Positions 57,332 to 64,000 of a DNA stretch of 64,000 nt are shown here, one piece after another. The stretch's first letter is position 1, and the number at the start of each line of letters is the position of its first letter. Source of the stretch: CAVXFB01 sp963760935 (GTDB lineage: Bacteria > Planctomycetota > Planctomycetia > Pirellulales > Thermoguttaceae); the NCBI GenBank assembly GCA_963760935.1, contig CAVXFB010000003.1, positions 372,001 to 436,000 on the forward strand, in the 5' to 3' direction. A model generated the notes under the pieces. That model searched no databases. It was not told where the DNA came from and saw only the letters and a program-made list of their open reading frames with translations. Made by a program: the position numbers and the translations under genes.

Positions 57332-59554
57332 ATGACTGGCCGGCTATCAATATTTGCCGTATTGATGCTGCTCTCGCTTCCTACGATGGCGCGGGCGGCA
57401 GACGAGCAGGGATCCCCGTCTGATGCCAAGCCCGCTTCCGGCGAGGTGTTTGGCGACATCAAGGCGCGCACCACCGGCGAGCCGGTACTCGTCACGCAGA
57501 CCCAACGCTACGGAGCGTGGGACGCGCGCTTCGGCTGGTGGGCGTTCTGGCATACCGGTTCACCCTCGAAGGTCGGTGAGTACCAGGATCTAAGTCCCTC
57601 GCCGTTTTGGGACGCGGATGGATTCTCCAGCGATGGCCATCAGACTCTCGCATTGACAGCTACCGGCAACGACAACGAGACCACGGCGGCCAATCTCTAC
57701 ATTTACCGGCCCGGGGTAACCGCTACGTTCGACTATGACCGCTACCTGCATCGGCGCGACCACGATCCACTGGACAACATGGCCGACCTAGATCCCAGCC
57801 TGCCCAACAACCCGGGTGGCGACGATCCCCTGGTCATGAAACAGGACCTGAACGTCGGACAGGATTATGCGGTGCGGGTCCAGGAACTCAAGGGATCGAT
57901 CAAGGGGATCTATGCCACTGACAATATCAAAGTTCGCCTGGATGTATGGGGTCTGAAGAAGGAAGGCACCCGGCAGACGAACATGACGGCCATGTGCTAC
58001 AACCGCAACGTGACCGGAGCGAGCATCCCGCCAGACCATCTAGGAATGGGCGGCGCGAATCTCGGAACCTTCACCGGCGGCAGGTGCCACGTCCTCAGCC
58101 AGGCGCAACACATCGACTGGACCACAACGGAAATCAAGCCTGTCGTCGAGATCCGTCTCGGCGACTACTTCACCGTTGAATATTCGCGCCCGATGCGAGG
58201 ATTTACGGCCGACGATGAGACGGTTTCTCGCTTCTACAACGTCACGGGTTCGCTCACGTACAATGCTACCAGTTCGAACAATCCTCCAACGAATCCTCCC
58301 AATGCTGATCCATACGCGACCGGCGTGGTGCCAGACAGTTATACCGACATGGACCAGGTCAAAATTAGCGGCGACCTTACTGAAAACACAAAGGCCTACG
58401 CCTTTCTCATGATGGGCCGCACAGTCAATCGCGAAATTGACATGACCCGCTGGTTCAACAATGCTGACATGCGGGTGACGAATACCTCGTTGGAGAGCAC
58501 AACGCTGACTGCATACGGTAAGATATACAACGAGGACGAGCAAATGCCGAGCCTGGCAAACGTGACGGCCCTGGAAACGTACAATAACACTCGCACGGCC
58601 AACTTCGAACCGACGCTCGACGCCCCTATCAACTATCACAACACGACGACGGGGCTGAAGGGCGTCTGGCGGCCCGGCGGATATGGCTTCGCCCTGGGCG
58701 GACTGGCGGTTGTTGCCGGCTATGAGTACGGCGATCTGGAACGAGCCAACGCGATCTTTGAATCCGATAGCGGGGCGGTGACTCTTGACGACTCACGAAC
58801 GATTACCCATAGTTTCCAGGTTGGCCCGACGTATCGCTGGTCGCGCTGCCTCGATACGCACATACGCTATAAGTTCCAGGATGCGGAACAGCCGCTAATC
58901 GGTTTCAAACCGCTCAATGGCACGTACAATACAATCTTGCCACAGCACGACCACATCGTGGAATTCGGCTTTGATTGGTATCCTTCCGATTCGTTCATCA
59001 TGAACGTCAGCGTGGGCATCGAAAGGGGTGATAACCACTCCGCGTATGCCGATTTTGACCAGGAAAATTACCCCGTGAACGTCACCGCGTGGTATGCCAT
59101 TACTGAGCGATTGTCACTATCGGCCGGCTATGCCGTGTTTTCCAACTTCGTTGCCCAAGACATCATGGTGGGCGACGACGCAGTTGGAAGCGCCGTCCCG
59201 CCGGTTACCGGACGATGGAACTACGGTGGGCGCGCAGAAGTGGTTACTATCGGATCCCGCTATTGCCTCACCGAGCGAGTGAGACTGACGGGTGATGTAG
59301 AATGGGTGCGGGGCCGAAACCAGATCACGAACTCGACCATGCTCTTTCCCAGCGGCACCACCATCACCGACCTGGGCACGTTCTCCGAAGTGCTGAACGA
59401 AACCACGCGGCTCCGCCTGGGAGTCGACTGGACCCTTCGCCCCCGTATGGTGGTGTACGGCAGATACGAAGTATACAACTTCGACGACGTCGCCCCTGGC
59501 TACCAGACCGGCTTGGCCCAGGGCATTTTGGGAGGCTTCTCGGCACTATTTTAA
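57332..59554 (+). CDS. Probable outer-membrane beta-barrel (MtrB/PioB-like)
   Basis: A 740-residue protein with a signal peptide (LSIFAVLMLLSLPTMARA). After about residue 70, strands with alternating hydrophobic and polar residues and many aromatic ends follow throughout (for example FDWYPSDSFIMNVSVGIERG, RVRLTGDVEWVRGRNQITN). It closes with an amphipathic strand and a final Phe (GFSALF), as outer-membrane barrels do. Size and context next to a multihaem cytochrome match the MtrB/PioB type of porin that sheaths a cytochrome. Two cysteines (TAMCYN and GGRCHV) are present. Family membership is inferred from architecture, not proven. The start is the ATG at 57332 after a GGGGGGGA site. Confidence 0.7.
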   Translation: MTGRLSIFAVLMLLSLPTMARAADEQGSPSDAKPASGEVFGDIKARTTGEPVLVTQTQRYGAWDARFGWWAFWHTGSPSKVGEYQDLSPSPFWDADGFSSDGHQTLALTATGNDNETTAANLYIYRPGVTATFDYDRYLHRRDHDPLDNMADLDPSLPNNPGGDDPLVMKQDLNVGQDYAVRVQELKGSIKGIYATDNIKVRLDVWGLKKEGTRQTNMTAMCYNRNVTGASIPPDHLGMGGANLGTFTGGRCHVLSQAQHIDWTTTEIKPVVEIRLGDYFTVEYSRPMRGFTADDETVSRFYNVTGSLTYNATSSNNPPTNPPNADPYATGVVPDSYTDMDQVKISGDLTENTKAYAFLMMGRTVNREIDMTRWFNNADMRVTNTSLESTTLTAYGKIYNEDEQMPSLANVTALETYNNTRTANFEPTLDAPINYHNTTTGLKGVWRPGGYGFALGGLAVVAGYEYGDLERANAIFESDSGAVTLDDSRTITHSFQVGPTYRWSRCLDTHIRYKFQDAEQPLIGFKPLNGTYNTILPQHDHIVEFGFDWYPSDSFIMNVSVGIERGDNHSAYADFDQENYPVNVTAWYAITERLSLSAGYAVFSNFVAQDIMVGDDAVGSAVPPVTGRWNYGGRAEVVTIGSRYCLTERVRLTGDVEWVRGRNQITNSTMLFPSGTTITDLGTFSEVLNETTRLRLGVDWTLRPRMVVYGRYEVYNFDDVAPGYQTGLAQGILGGFSALF

Positions 59555-60977
59555 GCGTGGACACCGTGTCCCTGCGGTGCAGATAGTGGTCCAAGGCATC
59601 TAATCCTGCTGCACATTCAGCGGCGGGAGCGTGACCTTTGGCTCTGGCGCCTTCGAGTTCGTGGCAGATTCGCGTTATGTTTTCCAACAACGCGCGCTCG
59701 AGTTTAGCGGCGTAGTGGATGTTGTGAATGTCATTCCCCTTCTTCAGATACTCCAAGTCGGATTGAGTCCGATCGAGTTCGGTCTTGAGCGCGGCCGCAC
59801 GCGGCTCGGGGAGCTTTGCCGAATCGAACGCCTTGCGCGCGCGAATCAAGGCGATTTCCAGATCTGGGAGCGCCGCTCTCAAGGTTTCGTGATATGAACG
59901 CAGTCGCTCCACTTCTGACGGGGAGTGGCACATCGAGCAAACCTGCGCGGACGAGCCCCATAGCACAGCGCCGGTCGGCGAGACCTCCTTGACGCGGTGG
60001 CATGAGTGGCAACTGACGCGGGTTACCATCATGCCGCCGGCATGTTCGGGGATCGTCTTACCGCCAATCCCCTCAAACATCTTGATCTGTTCCTGGTGGT
60101 GGTTAGGATGACAGCCTGCACAGTCCGCAGCGGCATGGGTAAGGCGTTGCTTGTCGAATGAATGCTCTATGCGGAGGTGGCAGTCGAGGCAGTCGATGGC
60201 ATGCTCGGTCACGTGCTTGGTGTGCATGAAAGCGTGGTCATTGATCCGCGCCAGGTCGCCCTCGCGGTTGTGACACACCAAGCAACGCTCGTGAGGCACG
60301 TTGCCCGTGCCGCGAATCACGTCAACGTGGCAATTGATACAATCGACGCCCTTCTTGTACGCCAGTTCATGAGTGAATGTGATGCCGCCGCCCAGGTCGT
60401 AGGCTTTTTCGGGAATCTGATGACAGTGGGTGCAAGCCGCCAAACCTTCGTTGAACGGCTCATTCTTGAAGTGGCAGAGAAAGCACGTCGTCGTCGTCAC
60501 CGACATGTGCGCACCTTGTACGATCTGGCTATGACAACTGGTGCACCGCAGCTTCATTCCACGGCGAACCTCGCCCAAGTGTGGCGAGTGGTCAAAGTGG
60601 ATCCCCTGGTAGTCGACCCGGCCCGAGAGCAGGCGCGTCTCATGGCAGCCAGAGCGGAGGCAACTGGCGTCGGGCACTTCGGCTGCTGGTCGAGGACCTT
60701 CGCTCTTTGTGACGTACTTGGCCAACTGCACAAGCCCCAACATCTTGCCACGTATCTTGCTGCCGAAGCCGGGCGCAAAGTGGCACTCGATGCAGGGCAC
60801 ATCCTTATGGCTTGATTTCTGCCACGACTCGTAGTACGGCTCCATGATGTGGCAGGAGTTGCAGAACTCAGAACGCGACGTGTACCACCCTGCCGCGCCA
60901 ACCATGAAGAGCAGCAATAACAAGAATGCCCCCAGCAACGCCGCGGCGCACAGCAGAAACCATCGAAGCTTCCGCAT
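59364..60977 (-). CDS. NapC/NirT-like membrane-anchored multihaem cytochrome (11 CXXCH + CX4CH)
   Basis: The start is the ATG at 60977 (MRKLRWFLLCAAALLGAFLL), giving one N-terminal membrane helix. A NapC-like CNSCHIMEPYYESWQKSSHK follows, then CIECH, CTSCH, CFLCH, CTHCH, CINCH, CLVCH, CLDCH, CAGCH, CHSCH and CSMCH, with a CX4CH motif (CLRSGCHET) after the second haem. Residues 380-470 form a coiled-coil-rich helical tail. The frame runs 190 bases antisense into the barrel gene (59554). The last 60 or so residues are Arg/Pro/Gly-rich and probably artefactual; alternative frames stop near 59550. It would take electrons from the quinol pool on the periplasmic face. Confidence 0.82.
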   Translation of the reverse strand: MRKLRWFLLCAAALLGAFLLLLLFMVGAAGWYTSRSEFCNSCHIMEPYYESWQKSSHKDVPCIECHFAPGFGSKIRGKMLGLVQLAKYVTKSEGPRPAAEVPDASCLRSGCHETRLLSGRVDYQGIHFDHSPHLGEVRRGMKLRCTSCHSQIVQGAHMSVTTTTCFLCHFKNEPFNEGLAACTHCHQIPEKAYDLGGGITFTHELAYKKGVDCINCHVDVIRGTGNVPHERCLVCHNREGDLARINDHAFMHTKHVTEHAIDCLDCHLRIEHSFDKQRLTHAAADCAGCHPNHHQEQIKMFEGIGGKTIPEHAGGMMVTRVSCHSCHRVKEVSPTGAVLWGSSAQVCSMCHSPSEVERLRSYHETLRAALPDLEIALIRARKAFDSAKLPEPRAAALKTELDRTQSDLEYLKKGNDIHNIHYAAKLERALLENITRICHELEGARAKGHAPAAECAAGLDALDHYLHRRDTVSTLKIVPRSLPKCPGPSRSGSQGRRRRSCILRICRTPPYGGEGSSRLPGGAAWFRSALRRTCPGR

Positions 60978-61069
60978 GGCGGGCACTCCCAATGGCGCAA
61001 CAACGCCCAAAACCTCGAAAAATCGATGCCGGGTTTGCCCATAAGTGCTTGTTATCCGCAGTTGCCGTG

Positions 61070-63262
61070 TCAGCCGCCGAGGCTTGCGAAGACGATTCCC
61101 GCGAGTAAAGCCAGCCCCACGGCTAGTGCCAGAAAGCCTGCCAGCTTTACCAACCGCATTTTCCACTTTGAAGGCACGATCGCCTCCATATCTTGCAGCT
61201 TACCTTCGCGTTTCAGTCGCTCGAAATACTCGGGCCGCTCGGCCAACATTTCTTCTTTGCTTACCAGTCCAACCAAGAGCGACATATCGGCCGGGAACTT
61301 CTCGGCGCGCAGGTGGATTGTGAAAAAGTGAATGGCAAAGATGAAACCCGTGGCCAGCAATGCCTGCGTGGAATGAATCACCTTGGCGACGTTGAGCGTG
61401 ACGCCGGGCATAAAGCTGCAAAAGAAATTGGGGAACCAGAGGACTAGGCCGGTGGAACCAATGATGACGATGTCGGCACAGGCGCCCGAAAAATCGAATT
61501 TCTCCCAATAGGCCCAGTGCTCGAAGCCCGGCTTCGGCCCTAGTCCGACGAACCAGCGAAGCATTTTCAGCACGTCCTTCGCGTCACGCCAATTCGGCAC
61601 CGGCGAATCGGGTCCGAATACGACCTTCAACCAAGGCTTTCCTGTGCGGTGGCCGGCCATGAACTGCCGCGCTAATCGCACCATGTAGATTCCGAGACAG
61701 GCGAATGTCACCAAGGCAAATACTCGGTGCCAGAAGCTCGTAGACTCGAACCCACCTAAGCGAAACGCCAGCGATCTGGCCCAATCGTGCTCGCTGTACT
61801 TCAGAGGCAGGCCCGTGAGCGCAAGGCCGAGAAACGATGTCAACAAGATAACATGCGCCTGTCGATGCATGGGTACGAATCGCACGTAGGCCGTTGTGCC
61901 TGGCACCAAGCCCTTCGGTCGTCCCTCGCGGAAGACTTCCACGATACCGCGCACGAACCACAGCACCGCGTGCAAGCCAAAGAACCCGAAGGTTGTCAGC
62001 AGTAGCGTCAGCAGCACCCTGTACACCCAATAAACGATGGGATCGTCTTTGGGGTCGTGGTAGTTGACGTGCGGATCGAACTGAATGAAGTTGGCCGTTG
62101 CATAGGGATGGCATTTTTGGCAAGTTGCCAAACGATTTTCAGGTGAAACCCAGGAGGCAGCATTCGTGACGGGCAGAATCGTATGGGCGCCATGGCAGTC
62201 GTAACAGTTGGCCGCCGGCCGGTAGCCGAGACTGGTCAATTCGCCGTGGATACTCATGGCGTAGCGGCTAGAGAGATCGGCGTGGCAATTGCCGCACAGA
62301 TTGGGCAACTGGCGTCGAAATCGTGACGAAGTCGCCATGGCGATTTCGTGCCCTTGATGGCAGGACGTGCAGCTTGGCCGCTGCCGCGATTTTCCACCGG
62401 GGGCCAACCTTTCGGCCATTTCACCGGGACCCGTTCCCTGACCGTGGACGCTCTCTCTAAGGCGTTCCGCGATGAAGCGGTGGCACTTGCCGCACGTGCC
62501 TGCTACGTTTGCCGTATTGAGGGTGGATCGCTGGTCCGTCGCCAAATAGATGCCGTGTGCGCCGTGACAGCTAGCGCACGAGGCCGTGACCAACAGCCCT
62601 GCTTGGTACAGGCCGTGGCCGTGTACGGTACGATCGTAGGTCTCCTCTTGCTTTTCATGGCACTTGCCGCAAGTGTGAACCTGATGATCGACGAATACCG
62701 GTGAGCGACTGTCGGCGACGGGAAGAATGTGGTGCTGATTCGTGCCGTGACATTCGCCGCAACTCAGAAGGGTGCCGCGACCTTGCTCATCCTTTGGGCC
62801 GGCATGCGAATGACGGCTTTTCACCAGATCCAACGCTTCAGTTTCGTGGCAGTAGGCGCACATCTTCCGCGCAGCCGCCCCTGCGCCGCGGAAACCGCTT
62901 TCTTCGGCGTGTGCCTCGTTGACCTCGGTGGTTTTGGGATCGCCGCCGTGGCAGTCACTGCAATTGACACCCTTCTTCCAATGGACGTCTTCGGCGAGTT
63001 CTTCACGCGACACGTAAGAGTGCTTGGTCTTGGCATCCCACAAATCGGGCTCGCCATGGCACTGGATGCAAAGATTCTCGTCGTTAGGTATGTGCGAGCC
63101 GGTCTTCGGCGGCTGGGCCGGCACGCGAACTGTCGCAACTGATTGCGGCGCAGTAGCGGGCGCGGACTTGTCCGGTTCGCTCGACGACGGAGCGGCAATG
63201 CCTTGAGAAACGCCTGCCACCGACAGAACCAGCAGCAGCAATATGCGTGGATACATTGTCAT
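61070..63262 (-). CDS. 11-haem cytochrome c fused to a cytochrome b561-like membrane domain
   Basis: A 730-residue protein with a signal peptide (ILLLLVLSVAGVSQGIAA). A periplasmic region (residues 60-390) has 11 CXXCH motifs: CIQCH, CSDCH, CAYCH, CGECH, CGKCH, CASCH, CGKCH, CTSCH, CGNCH, CYDCH and CQKCH. A C-terminal domain (residues 400-720) has four to five membrane helices, with histidines in FVPMHRQAHVILLTSFL, FWHRVFALVTF and FAIHFFTIHLRAEKFP, as in cytochrome b561/formate dehydrogenase gamma-type subunits. The fused design would link quinone chemistry directly to a multihaem wire. It lies between the tetrahaem gene (47 bases upstream) and the NapC-like gene (92 bases downstream), probably one operon. 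Confidence 0.88.
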   Translation of the reverse strand: MTMYPRILLLLVLSVAGVSQGIAAPSSSEPDKSAPATAPQSVATVRVPAQPPKTGSHIPNDENLCIQCHGEPDLWDAKTKHSYVSREELAEDVHWKKGVNCSDCHGGDPKTTEVNEAHAEESGFRGAGAAARKMCAYCHETEALDLVKSRHSHAGPKDEQGRGTLLSCGECHGTNQHHILPVADSRSPVFVDHQVHTCGKCHEKQEETYDRTVHGHGLYQAGLLVTASCASCHGAHGIYLATDQRSTLNTANVAGTCGKCHRFIAERLRESVHGQGTGPGEMAERLAPGGKSRQRPSCTSCHQGHEIAMATSSRFRRQLPNLCGNCHADLSSRYAMSIHGELTSLGYRPAANCYDCHGAHTILPVTNAASWVSPENRLATCQKCHPYATANFIQFDPHVNYHDPKDDPIVYWVYRVLLTLLLTTFGFFGLHAVLWFVRGIVEVFREGRPKGLVPGTTAYVRFVPMHRQAHVILLTSFLGLALTGLPLKYSEHDWARSLAFRLGGFESTSFWHRVFALVTFACLGIYMVRLARQFMAGHRTGKPWLKVVFGPDSPVPNWRDAKDVLKMLRWFVGLGPKPGFEHWAYWEKFDFSGACADIVIIGSTGLVLWFPNFFCSFMPGVTLNVAKVIHSTQALLATGFIFAIHFFTIHLRAEKFPADMSLLVGLVSKEEMLAERPEYFERLKREGKLQDMEAIVPSKWKMRLVKLAGFLALAVGLALLAGIVFASLGG

Positions 63263-63309
63263 GCTGCGGATTCAGCAAAAATCGCCAACGATTGCGGTGG
63301 CCGCCACTT

Positions 63310-63849
63310 CTACTTTTGGTACTTGGGATGTTCCTTGTGGCCCTTCGTGATGTGGCAGGCGACACATACGTTTCCGGGCAAGATCTTATAGATCGAGTCT
63401 CGGGCGGCCTTTTCTTGTTCCGGCGAGAGTTTTTTCACGTTGAGGAATGGCTTGCAGATTTCCTCGTGTATGCTGCCTGGGCCGTGGCAGCTTTCGCAGG
63501 TGTTGCCCTTCAGATTGGGAGTCGATGCCTCGTCCTTGAAGCCCGTCGGCCGGCCATAGCCGGTGGAATGGCAGGGGAGGCATTCGGCGGACGTTCGATA
63601 CTGCGCAGGCACACCGTCCCAAGCCTCCGTGGCATGCTTCGTCTTCTTCCAATTCATAAATTGCTTGAAGTGACAGGCCGAACAACGCTTGACTCCCACA
63701 TAGGTTTGCCCTGTCGGGGCCGCAGGTTCGGCTACCGCCTCCGCAGGTATCGGTGGTTGCGAATTGCCGGTGCTACCGATGAGCATGCACATCGCCATAA
63801 CCGCGCCAACGCCAGTTCCCAGAATCACACATTTCGGCAGACTGCGCAT
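63310..63849 (-). CDS. Tetrahaem cytochrome c (c554-like)
   Basis: A 179-residue protein from the ATG at 63849 (MRSLPKC). It has a hydrophobic N-terminal segment (VILGTGVGAVMAMCMLIG) and four haem sites: CSACH, CLPCH, CESCH and CVACH. Spacing such as YVGVKRCSACHFKQFMNWKK and NTCESCHGPGSIHEE resembles the cytochrome c554 family of soluble periplasmic carriers. It would shuttle electrons between the membrane-bound cytochromes of the same operon. The frame is open upstream to 63936, but without signal features. Confidence 0.85.
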   Translation of the reverse strand: MRSLPKCVILGTGVGAVMAMCMLIGSTGNSQPPIPAEAVAEPAAPTGQTYVGVKRCSACHFKQFMNWKKTKHATEAWDGVPAQYRTSAECLPCHSTGYGRPTGFKDEASTPNLKGNTCESCHGPGSIHEEICKPFLNVKKLSPEQEKAARDSIYKILPGNVCVACHITKGHKEHPKYQK

Positions 63850-64000
63850 AGTTCCATTCCTTTGCAGTTGAGCGGAATATTTCAGGCGGCGAGAGTAGAT
63901 CGGCCGTACGCTAACCACGGCAACGCGACCACGCATTACTTTAGCAAACCCCCGCCCGAGGGCAACAGGGTTTCAGAACTGGCGCAAGCGTATCGTAATT

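Noticed and set aside
60162..60815. Plus-strand frame of 217 codons inside the NapC-like gene
   Set aside because: It is antisense to a dense row of CXXCH motifs and has no own signal.
1..64000. tRNA genes, CRISPR arrays, phage or integrative elements
   Set aside because: No cloverleaf with a GTTCRA-type T-arm, no regularly spaced repeats, and no integrase or phage genes were found by eye on either strand.

Overview
The window reads as a chromosomal segment of a planctomycete, most likely from the Pirellulales side of the phylum. The evidence is moderately GC-rich DNA, a giant secreted protein ending in dockerin-like repeats and a PEP-CTERM sorting tail, very long secreted proteins of planctomycete type, a fused ResB/CcsA cytochrome c assembly protein, a GT-C/TPR membrane protein and a cysteine-rich secreted protein typical of the phylum. 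Housekeeping genes are scattered singly rather than in large operons. No tRNA, rRNA, CRISPR array or complete insertion sequence was found.

Layout. 1-3.5 kb: the end of an MttB-family methyltransferase, then a probable D-apionate lactonase and a DMT transporter. 3.9-9.9 kb: a GT-C/TPR membrane protein, a transglutaminase-like/TPR protein and the GTPase TypA. 10-15 kb: a radical SAM/SPASM protein, an NtrC-type regulator, a transposase scar and a secreted protein. 15.6-23.6 kb: rpsU, acpS, trpS, pyrD, uxaC and an inositol monophosphatase. 23.7-31.7 kb: two giant secreted/membrane proteins built from related modules. 32-35 kb: rimI and an NfeD-flotillin pair. 35.5-38.9 kb: a PEP-CTERM glycosidase-like protein. 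39-44.4 kb: a URO-D-like protein, a dipeptide epimerase, tilS, a phosphatase, pyrF and ndk. 44.6-49.5 kb: hypF-C-D-E for [NiFe]-hydrogenase maturation. 50-55 kb: hemA and a fused ccsBA. 55.8-63.9 kb: a multiheme cytochrome locus.

The most striking region is 44.6-63.9 kb. It places NiFe-hydrogenase maturation, the first step of haem synthesis, cytochrome c assembly and five electron-transfer proteins side by side. These are a 14-haem probable lipoprotein, a 740-residue probable outer-membrane barrel, an 11/12-haem NapC-like membrane cytochrome, an 11-haem cytochrome fused to a cytochrome b-like membrane domain, and a tetrahaem cytochrome. Together they carry 40 CXXCH motifs plus one CX4CH. The inference is an inner-membrane-to-outer-membrane electron conduit, possibly for extracellular electron transfer.

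Caution on quality: at least nine single-base frame breaks fall inside otherwise well-conserved genes (the TPR protein, typA, a giant secreted protein, the phosphatase, hypF twice, ccsBA three times). This pattern fits uncorrected sequencing indels better than gene decay. I give those genes as single features and state where the frame breaks.
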